From Micromonospora thermarum (GTDB lineage Bacteria; Actinomycetota; Actinomycetes; Mycobacteriales; Micromonosporaceae): 61,221 bases of DNA. The translations under genes and the position numbers were made by a program. This document shows, one piece after another, positions 20,576 through 29,261 of this stretch. How positions within the stretch are numbered: the first letter of the stretch is position 1; every line of letters starts with the position of its first letter. The notes beneath the pieces are model-generated. The model saw nothing but the letters and a program-made list of their open reading frames with translations. It did not search any database and was not told where the DNA came from. The stretch is from NCBI RefSeq assembly GCF_012034245.1, contig NZ_JAATEO010000032.1:1-61221 (forward strand), written 5' to 3'.

Positions 20576-20581
20576 TACGCT
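20576..20581 (+). promoter_or_regulatory. -10 box TACGCT of the 20588 gene
   Basis: TACGCT ends 6 bases before the GTG at 20588; leaderless arrangement, back-to-back with the NUDIX promoter. Confidence 0.65.
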
Positions 20582-20587
20582 GGCCCG

Positions 20588-21622
20588 GTGACGTTGCGAC
20601 TCCTGGAATTCGTGGTGGCCGGTAACGAGGCCAGCGACCTGCTCCCCGTGCACTCCGCGGCCCTGCTGCGGGCGCACGGCGCCCGGCGCGGCTTCTGGAC
20701 CGTCCTCGACGAGGGGCCGGTCGAGCACTGCCTCGCCCTGCTCCTCGAACTCCACGACGGCACCTGGACCGCGCATCACGTGGCCGTCGACGCCGGGCCC
20801 GAGAACGGCCGCACCGAGGACGGCGAGGCCCTCGCCCACCACGACGGCTGGGTGTACGTCTTCGGGTCGCACTTCGGTTCCAAAGCCGGCCCGCTGCGGC
20901 CGCGCCGGGCGTTCGTCGCCCGGTTCCGGGAAGACGACGCGGTGGGTGGCCGGCTGCCGGTGCAGGTGGTGCGCAACCGCTTCCGGATCCACCGGGCGGT
21001 CAACGACGCCCTGCTCAAGGCGCCGTTCACCCCGCTCCCGCCCGGCGAGCGGGTCCGGTCCCGGTTCATCGGCGAGACCGTGGCGCGGGGCGCCGCCCGG
21101 TCCAAGGGCTGGGTCGACCGGCTGGTCCCCGACGACCTGCCGCTGAACGTCGAGGCCGTCGCGTTCACCCCCGCCGGCACGGCGCTGCTCGGGCTGCGGT
21201 TCCCGGTCACCGCCGCCGGCGAGCCGATCCTCGTCGAGCTGGCCGGGGTGCCGGCCATGTTCGACGGCCCACCGGTCTGGCCGGAGGCGCTGGGCGCGTA
21301 CGTCGTCACCGGGGTGACCCCGCCCGGCGCGCTGACCGGCTTCCGGGCGGTAGCGCCCACCGCGGACGGCGGGTACGCGGCGGTGATCGGTTCGATCGAC
21401 GCGCTCGGCAAGGGATCGGTGCTGCTCGAAGACCACCCGGCCGGCGGTGACGTCACCTCCCGGCACGTCCGCTTCCGGCTGCCCGCCGAGGGTCACCTGG
21501 CCGCCGCCGAACTGGTCGCGGACCTCGCCCCGTTCCACCACGTGGAGGGGCTCGCGGAGCTGGACGGGAACTGCTTCTACGTCACCGACGAGGACCACCG
21601 GGTCGCCCTCTGGACGACCTGA
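20588..21622 (+). CDS. Conserved hypothetical protein, DUF3616-like
   Basis: A 344-residue cytosolic protein without signal peptide or membrane segments. The spacing of GWVYVFGSHFGSKAG, RRAFVARFRED, LNVEAVAFTPAG and VEGLAELDGNCFYVTDED resembles the repeated blades of DUF3616/SdiA-type beta-propeller proteins, an assignment made by eye and only tentative. No catalytic motif is evident. The GTG start is set by the TACGCT box 6 bases upstream; the frame is open further upstream but that part is antisense to the NUDIX gene. A long hairpin follows. Confidence 0.7.
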   Translation: MTLRLLEFVVAGNEASDLLPVHSAALLRAHGARRGFWTVLDEGPVEHCLALLLELHDGTWTAHHVAVDAGPENGRTEDGEALAHHDGWVYVFGSHFGSKAGPLRPRRAFVARFREDDAVGGRLPVQVVRNRFRIHRAVNDALLKAPFTPLPPGERVRSRFIGETVARGAARSKGWVDRLVPDDLPLNVEAVAFTPAGTALLGLRFPVTAAGEPILVELAGVPAMFDGPPVWPEALGAYVVTGVTPPGALTGFRAVAPTADGGYAAVIGSIDALGKGSVLLEDHPAGGDVTSRHVRFRLPAEGHLAAAELVADLAPFHHVEGLAELDGNCFYVTDEDHRVALWTT

Positions 21623-21646
21623 CCGGGCGGCGTCCGCCCTGCGAAC

Positions 21647-21710
21647 GGCGACCGCGTGGCACCTCTGCGGACGCGCGGCCCGCAGACCCTCGTGGTGCCA
21701 CCCGGTCGCC
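21647..21710. terminator. Long hairpin after the 20588 gene
   Basis: GGCGACCGCGTGGCACC and GGTGCCACCCGGTCGCC pair at 16 of 17 positions, and an inner TCTGCGG/CCGCAGA stem extends the hairpin to over 20 bp. It begins 25 bases past the stop codon. Confidence 0.7.
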
Positions 21711-21903
21711 GATCGGTCCCCCGACCCCGGGATGCCCGGCCGCGCCGTCGTGCGGCGGTGGTTCCCGAGCAGTGGAAGCATGCCCAACGCGCCGGGGAGG
21801 CGTCGAGGATTTTCAGCTCAGACTTAAAGGTGGTGATAACTGTCGCCCAGGTAGAGTGCGAGAGGCCGTCGGTGCCCCCTCCGCCGCCGGCACGGGAGCG
21901 CCC

Positions 21904-22899
21904 ATGTTGAGGATTTACTTCACCGGAGAGGACATTCTCCGCACCCGGGTGGCGCCGGCACCGGACCCGCTCTGGGAACTGGTCCTGAGCCTGCACCTGC
22001 TGCAGGGCCGCAGCCGCGACCCGCTGATGTCGACCTGGCGGCGCAGCGTGGCCCGATGGCTCAGCCAGGACAACGCCTCCGACCAGTTGCGGCTGCTCTT
22101 CGCCCTCAACCCGCCGCGCGGCTACTTCCCCGACTTCCTGACCCCCTACGAGAGCATGTCGGGTTTCGACGCCGGGCTCGACGCCGTCCGCAGCACACCC
22201 GTGCCCATGCTCCGGCGGGACGTCGGCCTGCTCGCCGGGGCCAACCCCCTGCCGTCCTCGGCGTCCGCGCTGGCCCGGGGCGAGACCGAGGTGCTCGCGC
22301 ACCTGACCCGGTCCATGGAGCAGTACCGCGACCTGGCGATCAGCCCGTACTGGCCGCGGATCCAGGCCGCCGTGGAGGCCGACCGGAACCGGCGGGCGCG
22401 GGCCCTGCTCGACGGTGGTGTGGAGGGGCTGCTCGCCAGCCTGCGCCCCGCGATGCGGTGGGACTCCGGGGTGCTGGAGGTGCGCGACTACCCGGACAGC
22501 CGGGAACTGCACCTCGACGGTCGGGGCCTGCTGCTGGTGCCGTCGTTCTTCTGCGCCCGGACCCCGGTGGCGCTGCTCGACCCGGCGCTGCCCCCGGTGC
22601 TGGTCTATCCGGTGGACCGGCTGGGTGGGCTGGCGCCCGCCGCCGGTGGGGACGGCGTGCCGGCCGCCGGGCGGGAGGCCCTCGCCGCGCTGCTCGGTCG
22701 CACCCGGGCCGCGGTGCTCGAGGCGAGCACCGACGGCTGCACCACCGGGGAGGTGGCCCGCCGTCTGGACATCTCGGCCGCCGCCGCGAGCCAGCACGCG
22801 ACCGTGCTCCGCAACGCCGGCCTCCTGGTGAGCCACCGCGACCGCAACACCGTCCTGCACACCATCACCCCGCTGGGCCGCGCAGTCCTGAACGCCTGA
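21904..22899 (+). CDS. ArsR-family winged-helix transcriptional regulator
   Basis: A 331-residue regulator of the large actinobacterial ArsR-type group. The N-terminal 240 residues are a poorly characterised alpha/beta region starting MLRIYFTGEDILRTRVA. The C-terminal 90 residues form the winged helix: RAAVLEASTDGCTTGEVAR, LDISAAAASQHATVLRNAGL (recognition helix) and RDRNTVLHTITPLG. No metal-binding Cys cluster of the classical ArsR kind is seen, so the signal is unknown. The ATG at 21904 follows GGGAGCGCCC weakly; the upstream in-frame extension is not conserved-looking. It is convergent with fbiB. Confidence 0.88.
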   Translation: MLRIYFTGEDILRTRVAPAPDPLWELVLSLHLLQGRSRDPLMSTWRRSVARWLSQDNASDQLRLLFALNPPRGYFPDFLTPYESMSGFDAGLDAVRSTPVPMLRRDVGLLAGANPLPSSASALARGETEVLAHLTRSMEQYRDLAISPYWPRIQAAVEADRNRRARALLDGGVEGLLASLRPAMRWDSGVLEVRDYPDSRELHLDGRGLLLVPSFFCARTPVALLDPALPPVLVYPVDRLGGLAPAAGGDGVPAAGREALAALLGRTRAAVLEASTDGCTTGEVARRLDISAAAASQHATVLRNAGLLVSHRDRNTVLHTITPLGRAVLNA

Positions 22900-22942
22900 C
22901 CGGCGCCACCCCTCCCGCCCCCGGCCCCCTGCCCTCCCGCCG

Positions 22943-23012
22943 CGATCTTGCACTTTCGGCCCCCAACTTGTCCCTTGTGGGCGGTTCTGTCGGGGCAGGA
23001 AGTGCAAGATCG
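22943..23012. repeat. 70-bp dispersed palindrome, family A copy 3
   Basis: CGATCTTGCACTTTCGGCCC on the left pairs with GGGGCAGGAAGTGCAAGATCG-type sequence on the right. Lies between the convergent ArsR and fbiB genes. Confidence 0.88.
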
Positions 23013-23016
23013 GCGG

Positions 23017-23075
23017 GAGGGGGGAGCGGGGAGCGGGGAGCGGGGAGCGGGGAGTGGGGAGTGGGGAGCGGGGGT
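23017..23075. repeat. G-rich minisatellite, GGGGAGC units
   Basis: About seven tandem 7-bp units GGGGAGC or GGGGAGT, ending at the fbiB stop codon. Runs of four G separated by three bases fit a G-quadruplex on the plus strand. Confidence 0.85.
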
Positions 23076-24163
23076 TACAGGGCTAGGAGTGCTGCTGCGG
23101 GGGTGCCGGGTGGGGGTGGGAGGAGGGTCGACTGCAGGCCCTCGGCGGCCAGGGCGGCACGGAGGCGGTGCAGGTCCGCTCCGAACCGCACCAGGCCGAA
23201 CGGGTCGACCGGGGTCGCCGGGGAGCCCAGCACCAGTGTCGTCGCCCCGGCCGGCCAGTCGGGCACGGTCGCGACGAGCCGTTCGCGTACCTCCGGGTCG
23301 GTGACGTGGGTGAAGACCGTGCCGGGCGCGACCGCGTCGGCCACCGCGGCGATCGCCCGGTCGACGGCGGCCAGGTCGGCCGGCGCGGTCGCCGTGCCGT
23401 CGGTGAGCCTGGCGGCGTCGGCCAGCCCGGCGGCCCGGGCCTCGGCGGTGCCCAGCGAGAACAGGTCGAGCGACGAGTCCCGGACCAGCGCCTTCGCGCC
23501 GATGCCGTCGTCCCCACGGGTGGTGGCCAGGTAGCCGCGGACCACCGCCACCGGCACCTGGTCACACTTGCCCTTGATCAGCTCGCCGGCGCCGGCCAGT
23601 TCGTCGACCACGGCCATCTCGGTGAGTTCGAGCTCGTTGCCGTACGGGTCGACCTCGCCCCGATGGTCCCGGATGGCGTCCATCCCGGCCACGCCGAGCG
23701 CCACGTCGGTGAGCCCGTTGCGCCAGGGCCGCCCCATCGTGTCGCTGATGATGACCGCGACGTCCAGGCCGTACCGCTCGCGGAGCGCGGCGCGCAGCGC
23801 CCGGGCCGACGCGTCCGGATCGACCGGCAGCAGCACCAGGCGGGTCTTGTCCACGTTGGAGGCGTCGATGCCGGCCGAGGCCATCACGAAGCCGTGGTGG
23901 GTCTGCACGATCCGCGTCGCGCCCCGGGTGGCGACCACCCGCGCGGTCTCCGCGGCTAGGACCTCCGCGCGGGCGGCGAGCCGCTCCGGCCCGTCCGCCG
24001 GTACGTCGACGAGCCGCCCCTCCGCCTTGGAGACGATCTTGCTGGTCACCACCAGCACGTCCCCGTCGCGCAGCCAGGGCGCGGCGGCCGTGATCATGGC
24101 GGCGAGGTCGTCGCCCTCGGACACGTGGCCGATGCCGAGCACCGGCAGGATCTCCAGCCTCAC
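23075..24163 (-). CDS. fbiB: Coenzyme F420-0:L-glutamate ligase
   Basis: A 362-residue ligase that adds glutamate residues to F420-0, using GTP. The ligase core spans residues 1 to about 245: ILPVLGIGHVSEGDDL, VVTSKIVSKAEGRLVD, MGRPWRNGLTDVALGVAG and the metal-binding GKCDQVPVAVVRG. The last ~115 residues do not look like the FMN-binding nitroreductase domain that mycobacterial FbiB (448 residues) carries, so the protein is CofE-like plus an unassigned tail. The GTG start overlaps the fbiA stop by four bases (GTGA), indicating coupled translation. Confidence 0.92.
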   Translation of the reverse strand: MRLEILPVLGIGHVSEGDDLAAMITAAAPWLRDGDVLVVTSKIVSKAEGRLVDVPADGPERLAARAEVLAAETARVVATRGATRIVQTHHGFVMASAGIDASNVDKTRLVLLPVDPDASARALRAALRERYGLDVAVIISDTMGRPWRNGLTDVALGVAGMDAIRDHRGEVDPYGNELELTEMAVVDELAGAGELIKGKCDQVPVAVVRGYLATTRGDDGIGAKALVRDSSLDLFSLGTAEARAAGLADAARLTDGTATAPADLAAVDRAIAAVADAVAPGTVFTHVTDPEVRERLVATVPDWPAGATTLVLGSPATPVDPFGLVRFGADLHRLRAALAAEGLQSTLLPPPPGTPAAALLAL

Positions 24164-25107
24164 GTCAACTCCACCGCGGCGCGGACCATGGCCGTCGTCG
24201 CCGCCTCGTCGGTCATCCGCAGCGGCACCGCGCGGACCGTCACACCCGGCACCGTCGTCTCCGCGTCCTCCGGCGCGACCAGCCACCCGTCGAGCAGGCC
24301 GCCGTCCGGGCGCCCGCCGTAGAGCCCGCCGACGCCGGCCGCGTTGCACTCGACGCCGAGGACGGCCAGGCACCGGTCGGCCATCCCGCGGACCGGGGCG
24401 GCGCCGATGATCGGCGACACGCCCACCACCGGGGCGGGGCCGTCGGTGACCGCTTCCCGTAGCCCGGGCACGGCCAGGATCGGCGCGATGCTCACCACCG
24501 GGTTGCTGGGCGCGATCAGCACCACGTCGGCGCCGGCGATCGCCTCGGTCACCCCGGGAGCCGGCTTCGCGGTCTCCGCACCGACGAAGACGAACCGGTG
24601 GGTGGGCAGGTCCGCCCGGTACCGGATCCACCACTCCTGGAAGTGGATAGCCCGCTGGCCGCCGTCCACGTCGACGACGACGTGGGTCTCCAGGCGGTCG
24701 TCGGTGGCCGGCAGCAGGCGTACGCCGGGCTCCCAGCGGCTGGCCAGCGCCTCGGTGACCTGGTGCAGCGGGTACCCACCGTTGATCATGGTGGTGCGGA
24801 CCAGGTGCGTGGCGACGTCCTTGTCGCCGAGACCGAACCAGGTGGGCTCGGCCCCGTACGCGGCCAGCTCCTCCTTCACCGTCCAGCTCTCGCCGACGCG
24901 GCCCCAGCCACGCTCCGGGTCGGCCCCGCCGCCCAGCGTGTACATGACGCTGTCCAGGTCGGGGCAGACCTTGAGCCCGTGCAGATAGAGGTCGTCGCCC
25001 ACGTTCACCACGGCGGTCACCTCGGCGCCGATCTCCCGGGCGTACGCCCGGACGCCGAGCAGGAACCGGGCGCCGCCGATGCCGCCGGTCAGAACCACGA
25101 TGCGCAT
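24160..25107 (-). CDS. fbiA: 2-phospho-L-lactate/phosphoenolpyruvate transferase of F420 synthesis
   Basis: FbiA (315 residues) transfers the phospho-lactate or phosphoenolpyruvate moiety from its guanylylated donor to FO, forming (dehydro-)F420-0. The N-terminal signature is IVVLTGGIGGARFL; DDLYLHGLKVCPDLDSVMY, PTWFGLGDKD and IAPSNPVVSIAPIL are family landmarks. The ATG at 25107 is preferred to one nine bases upstream because GAGG then has a 9-base spacer. It heads the fbiA-fbiB pair and lies 100 bp from the divergent membrane-protein gene. Confidence 0.95.
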   Translation of the reverse strand: MRIVVLTGGIGGARFLLGVRAYAREIGAEVTAVVNVGDDLYLHGLKVCPDLDSVMYTLGGGADPERGWGRVGESWTVKEELAAYGAEPTWFGLGDKDVATHLVRTTMINGGYPLHQVTEALASRWEPGVRLLPATDDRLETHVVVDVDGGQRAIHFQEWWIRYRADLPTHRFVFVGAETAKPAPGVTEAIAGADVVLIAPSNPVVSIAPILAVPGLREAVTDGPAPVVGVSPIIGAAPVRGMADRCLAVLGVECNAAGVGGLYGGRPDGGLLDGWLVAPEDAETTVPGVTVRAVPLRMTDEAATTAMVRAAVELT

Positions 25108-25160
25108 GTCGACCATCCTCGCGTACGCGCCGCCTCCGGGGCCGCGTCCACCCGGGAGAC

Positions 25161-25166
25161 TAGGCT
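25161..25166 (+). promoter_or_regulatory. Candidate -10 box TAGGCT for the 25208 gene
   Basis: TAGGCT would place the transcript start about 35 bases before the GTG at 25208, leaving room for the ribosome site GAAGGGGG. Confidence 0.5.
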
Positions 25167-25207
25167 CACGTCGGCATCTGTCCGCTTCCGCCCTGAAGGG
25201 GGACTTC

Positions 25208-26122
25208 GTGAGCAGCCCCGTCGAGCCGGCGTCCACCGATCCGACGCCGGCCAGCCAGCTGACCCGGCCGCTGCGTGAACCGGCCGCGTTCGTGCTCATC
25301 GGCGCGAACGCGGTCTTCCTGTTCGTCGGCCTGATCCGGCTGCTGACGCCGACCGGGTACGGCACCTTCACCGGGCGCGCGGGCAGCGCGTTCTTCGCCT
25401 TCGCCGGGATCGAGGCGGTGGTCCTGCCCCTGCTGGCGGTGCTGCTCGCCACGCACCTGCGGCCGGTCCTGCCGAAGGCGAAACTGATCACCCAGGTGGC
25501 CGTCGGCGAGTACGCGGTCAGCGCCGCCCTCGGCGGGCTGACCTTCCTGATCTGGTCGTTCGGTCGCCTCGCCGAGGGTGAGGTGACGGACGCCTTCCTC
25601 GGCGTGCTCACCCGGCTGGCCGGGCTGGCGCTCCTCCTGGCCGCCGGCTACGTCGTGTACAAGGTCTGGCGCACCCTCTACCACGTGCCGAAGCCCAAGC
25701 CGCAGCCCGGCGTCTACGGCACCCCCCAGCCCGGCTGGCCCGGCCATCCCGGCGGCCACCCCGGTCAGCCAGGCCACCCCGGTCAGCCAGGCCACCCCGG
25801 TCAGCCCGGCGGCCACCCCGGCTGGCCCGGTGCCGGCCAGTCCGGCGGCTGGGCGGCCCCGACGCAGTACGGCGCCCCGTACGGCCAGCCGACCCCGCCG
25901 TTCCCGGCCGCCCCGCACGCGGCCCCGCCGGCGAACCCGGCGCCTCACTCGGCCCCGCCGGCCGCCCCCGCTCCGCACCCCGCCCCGCCGGCCGCCCCGC
26001 CGTTCGGGCAGCCGCCCTCGGCCGACCCCACCCAGACGATCCCCCGCCAGGCGGCCGAGCCCCCGACGCCGCCGTACGACGAGTCCCACCGCACCCAACG
26101 CATCAACCCCTCCGACGAGTGA
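25208..26122 (+). CDS. Membrane protein with Pro/Gly/His-rich repeat tail
   Basis: A 304-residue protein of unknown function. About four to five membrane segments occupy residues 25-165 (for example AAFVLIGANAVFLFVGLIRL). From about residue 170 the tail is low-complexity: GQPGHP-type units encoded by 18-bp direct repeats at about 25761-25811, then long Ala/Pro-rich stretches ending in a charged C-terminus. The GTG at 25208 follows GAAGGGGG; the longer upstream reading frame overlaps fbiA antisense and is rejected. It is divergent from fbiA. Confidence 0.8.
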   Translation: MSSPVEPASTDPTPASQLTRPLREPAAFVLIGANAVFLFVGLIRLLTPTGYGTFTGRAGSAFFAFAGIEAVVLPLLAVLLATHLRPVLPKAKLITQVAVGEYAVSAALGGLTFLIWSFGRLAEGEVTDAFLGVLTRLAGLALLLAAGYVVYKVWRTLYHVPKPKPQPGVYGTPQPGWPGHPGGHPGQPGHPGQPGHPGQPGGHPGWPGAGQSGGWAAPTQYGAPYGQPTPPFPAAPHAAPPANPAPHSAPPAAPAPHPAPPAAPPFGQPPSADPTQTIPRQAAEPPTPPYDESHRTQRINPSDE

Positions 26123-26141
26123 CCAGCCCGGCATTCGAGCG

Positions 26142-26200
26142 GTGATCAAGAGGTTTTCGTCCTGGTGCGCGTGCCATCGGGACGAAGACCTCTTGATCAC
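26142..26200. repeat. 59-bp palindrome, family C
   Basis: GTGATCAAGAGGTTTTCGTC pairs with GACGAAGACCTCTTGATCAC with one mismatch around a 17-base loop. Lies between two same-strand genes, upstream of FO synthase. Confidence 0.85.
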
Positions 26201-26291
26201 GTGGGCGCGGGCGCGGTCGGCGCGGCCGGCAGCGGCGCGTGGGGTATCCCACCGCGCGGATCGGTTCGAGCGAGCCTCCGTGCCGAGCGCC

Positions 26292-26297
26292 TACGCT
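26292..26297 (+). promoter_or_regulatory. -10 box TACGCT of the FO synthase gene
   Basis: TACGCT ends 6 bases before the ATG at 26304 with no Shine-Dalgarno; leaderless arrangement. Confidence 0.65.
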
Positions 26298-26303
26298 GAG
26301 CGG

Positions 26304-28814
26304 ATGGTTGATCGCACGGAGCCGGGGCCGACCGACGCGAGCGTGCGGCGGGCAGTGCGCCGGGCCGCGTCCGGGCGGGCGCTCGACGCCGACGAGGCCA
26401 CCGCGCTGCTCGGCGCGCGGGGTGACGCGCTGGACGAACTGCTGCGGGTCGCCGGCGCGATCCGCGACGCCGGGCTGCGCGAGGCGGGGCGGCCGGGCGT
26501 GGTCACGTACTCGAAGAAGGTCTTCATCCCGCTCACCCGGCTCTGCCGGGACCGGTGCCACTACTGCACCTTCGCCACGGTGCCGCACCGGCTCCCGGCG
26601 GCGTTCCTCGACCGCGACGAGGTCCTGGCGATCGCCCGGCAGGGTGCGGAGCTGGGCTGCAAGGAGGCGCTGTTCACCCTCGGCGACCGGCCGGAGGAGC
26701 GCTGGCCGGCGGCCCGGCGGTGGCTGGACGAGCGCGGCTACGACTCCACGCTCGACTACCTGCGCTCCTGCGCGGTGGCCGTGCTGGAGGAGACCGGCCT
26801 GCTGCCGCACCTCAACCCCGGCGTGCTGACCTGGTCGGAGCTGCAACGGCTCAAGCCGGTCGCGCCGAGCATGGGGATGATGCTGGAGACGACGGCCACC
26901 CGCCTGTGGGCCGAGCCGGGCGGCCCGCACTACGGCTCACCGGACAAGGAGCCGGCCGTCCGGCTGCGCGTGCTCGACGACGCCGGTCGGGTGAACGTGC
27001 CGTTCACCACCGGGCTGCTCATCGGCATCGGCGAGACGCCGGCCGAGCGGGTCGACGCGCTGTTCGCGATCCGCCGCGCGCACCGGGAGTACGGCCACCT
27101 CCAGGAGGTGATCGTGCAGAACTTCCGCGCCAAGCCGGACACCGCCATGCGCGGGATGCCGGACGCGGAGCTGCATGACCTCGCCGCCACCGTCGCGGTG
27201 GCCCGGGTGCTGCTCGGCCCGAAGGCCCGCATCCAGGCCCCGCCGAACCTCATCGCGGGCGAGTACGACCTGCTGCTGCGCGCCGGCATCGACGACTGGG
27301 GCGGGGTGTCCCCGTTGACCCCGGACCACGTGAACCCGGAGCGTCCCTGGCCGCAGATCGACGAGCTGGCCCGGCACACCGAGAAGGCCGGCTTCACCCT
27401 GCGGGAGCGGTTGACCATCTACCCGGAGTACGTCCGGGCCGGCGACCCGTGGCTCGACCCGCGCCTGCTGCCGCACGTCGACGCCCTGGCCGACCCGGCC
27501 ACCGGTCTGGCGGTGGAGGAGGCCCGGCCGGTCGGCCGGCCGTGGCAGGAGCCGGACGAGACGTACGGCGGGCGGATCGACCTGCACGCCACCATCGACA
27601 CGACCGGCCGGACGACGGACCGGCGCGGCGATTTCGACCAGGTCTACGGCGACTGGTCGGCGGTGGCCGGCAAGGTGAGCGCCGGCGCGACTGCCGGGTC
27701 CGGCGACCACGACCTGCGGGCCGGCCTCCGGCTCGCCGCCGCCGACCCGGCCGCACTGCTGGAGCCCCGGCACGCCGACGCGGCCCTGGCCCTGTTCGCC
27801 GCGGACGGTCCGGCGCTGGACGAGCTGTGCCGCACCGCCGACGACGTGCGCCGCGACACCGTTGGTGACGACGTGACGTACGTGGTCAACCGCAACATCA
27901 ACTTCAGCAACGTCTGCTACGTCGGCTGCCGGTTCTGCGCCTTCGCCCAGCGGGAGCGCGACGCCGACGCGTATCGGCTCTCCGTCGACCAGGTCGCCGA
28001 CCGGGCCGAGGAGGCCTGGGCGGCCGGGGCCAGCGAGGTCTGCCTCCAGGGCGGCATCGACCCGAAGCTGCCGGTGACGGTCTACGCCGACCTGGTGCGC
28101 GCGATCAAGGCGCGGGTGCCCGGCATGCACGTGCACGCGTTCTCCCCGATGGAGATCGTCACCGCCGCGGCGAAGGCGGGCGTGTCCGTCCGGGAGTGGC
28201 TGACCGGGCTGCGGGAGGCCGGGCTGGACACCATCCCCGGCACCGCCGCCGAGATCCTCGACGACGACGTGCGCTGGGTGCTCACCAAGGGCAAGCTGCC
28301 GGCCGCCGCCTGGGTCGACGTGGTCGGCACGGCCCACGAGCTGGGCATCCGGTCCAGCTCCACCATGATGTACGGGCACGTCGACCATCCCGCCCAGTGG
28401 CTCGCGCACTTCCGGGTCCTGGCCGGCGTGCAGGACCGTACCGGCGGGTTCACCGAGTTCGTGGCGCTGCCGTTCGTGCACACCAACGCCCCGATCTACC
28501 TCGCCGGCATTGCCCGCCCGGGGCCGACCTGGCGGGAGAACCGGGTGGTGCACGCGATGTCCCGCCTGCTCCTGCACGGGCGCATCGACAACATCCAGTG
28601 CTCGTGGGTCAAGTTGGGTGACGAGGGCACGGCCGAGATGCTGCGCAGCGGCTGCAACGACCTGGGCGGCACCCTGATGGAGGAGACGATCTCCCGGATG
28701 GCCGGTTCCGGCAACGGCTCGGCCCGTACGGAGGAGCAGTTGGTCGCCATCGCGGCGGCTGCCGGGCGACCGGCGCGCAAGCGGACCACCGCGTACGGTC
28801 ACGTCTCTTCGTAG
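26304..28814 (+). CDS. fbiC: Bifunctional FO synthase (CofG-CofH fusion)
   Basis: An 836-residue fusion of two radical SAM enzymes making 7,8-didemethyl-8-hydroxy-5-deazariboflavin (FO) from tyrosine and a flavin precursor. The CofG half has the 4Fe-4S cysteines C81-x3-C85-x2-C88 (CRDRCHYC); the CofH half has C538, C542 and C545 (CYVGCRFC). LGDRPEERWP, GLLIGIGET and QGGIDPKLPV are family landmarks. Length matches the usual actinobacterial fusion. The ATG at 26304 is set by TACGCT 6 bases upstream. With fbiA and fbiB 1.2 kb away, all core F420 steps except FbiD are in this window. An 11-bp hairpin follows. Confidence 0.96.
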   Translation: MVDRTEPGPTDASVRRAVRRAASGRALDADEATALLGARGDALDELLRVAGAIRDAGLREAGRPGVVTYSKKVFIPLTRLCRDRCHYCTFATVPHRLPAAFLDRDEVLAIARQGAELGCKEALFTLGDRPEERWPAARRWLDERGYDSTLDYLRSCAVAVLEETGLLPHLNPGVLTWSELQRLKPVAPSMGMMLETTATRLWAEPGGPHYGSPDKEPAVRLRVLDDAGRVNVPFTTGLLIGIGETPAERVDALFAIRRAHREYGHLQEVIVQNFRAKPDTAMRGMPDAELHDLAATVAVARVLLGPKARIQAPPNLIAGEYDLLLRAGIDDWGGVSPLTPDHVNPERPWPQIDELARHTEKAGFTLRERLTIYPEYVRAGDPWLDPRLLPHVDALADPATGLAVEEARPVGRPWQEPDETYGGRIDLHATIDTTGRTTDRRGDFDQVYGDWSAVAGKVSAGATAGSGDHDLRAGLRLAAADPAALLEPRHADAALALFAADGPALDELCRTADDVRRDTVGDDVTYVVNRNINFSNVCYVGCRFCAFAQRERDADAYRLSVDQVADRAEEAWAAGASEVCLQGGIDPKLPVTVYADLVRAIKARVPGMHVHAFSPMEIVTAAAKAGVSVREWLTGLREAGLDTIPGTAAEILDDDVRWVLTKGKLPAAAWVDVVGTAHELGIRSSSTMMYGHVDHPAQWLAHFRVLAGVQDRTGGFTEFVALPFVHTNAPIYLAGIARPGPTWRENRVVHAMSRLLLHGRIDNIQCSWVKLGDEGTAEMLRSGCNDLGGTLMEETISRMAGSGNGSARTEEQLVAIAAAAGRPARKRTTAYGHVSS

Positions 28815-28828
28815 TTTCGAACCTTTCC

Positions 28829-28863
28829 CCGCCGCCGGCCGTACCAGAGCGTGCCGGCGGCGG
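28829..28863 (+). terminator. Hairpin after FO synthase
   Basis: CCGCCGCCGGC and GCCGGCGGCGG form a perfect 11-bp stem, 15 bases past the stop codon. Confidence 0.7.
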
Positions 28864-28973
28864 TTACGGCGAGGACCGCCGCCGGCGACCCCCTCCGCGG
28901 GGCGGGCACCGCCGGCCGGGCCCCGCGTCCGTCACCGCGGGCGCACCCGCCCCCGCCGCCGGAAAGGTTGCCC

Positions 28974-29261
28974 ATGCCCAGTGCTCAGCCTGATCAGCCG
29001 AAGCGGCCCTGGCCGCGACTGACCCGCCGGCAGACGTTGACCGCGGCCGCGAGCGCCACGCTCGGCGCCGCCGCGCTCACCGTGCCGGGTCTGTCCGCCG
29101 CGCAGAACGCTCCCGGTGCCGCGGCGAACGCGGACGACCCCATCGTCGTCCACCTGCGCGACGCCGCCACCGGCACGATGGACGTCTTCGTCGGCACGTC
29201 CCGTATCGAGGTACGCGACCGCGGCCTGGCGGACCGGCTGCGGCGCGCCGCACGGCGCTGA
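28974..29261 (+). CDS. Small Tat-exported hypothetical protein
   Basis: A 95-residue protein of unknown function. A twin-arginine signal LTRRQTLTAAASATLGAAAL spans residues 16-35, followed by a probable AQN cleavage region. The mature part, about 50 residues, begins with DDPIVVHLRDAATGTMDVF and ends in an Arg-rich helix. GGAAAGG lies about 6 bases before the ATG. It precedes a DUF4331 gene on the same strand by 118 bp and may belong to the same unit. Confidence 0.7.
   Translation: MPSAQPDQPKRPWPRLTRRQTLTAAASATLGAAALTVPGLSAAQNAPGAAANADDPIVVHLRDAATGTMDVFVGTSRIEVRDRGLADRLRRAARR

Noticed and set aside
23017..23075. GGGGAGC repeats as a CRISPR array
   Set aside because: Units are 7 bp with no spacers and no cas genes nearby.
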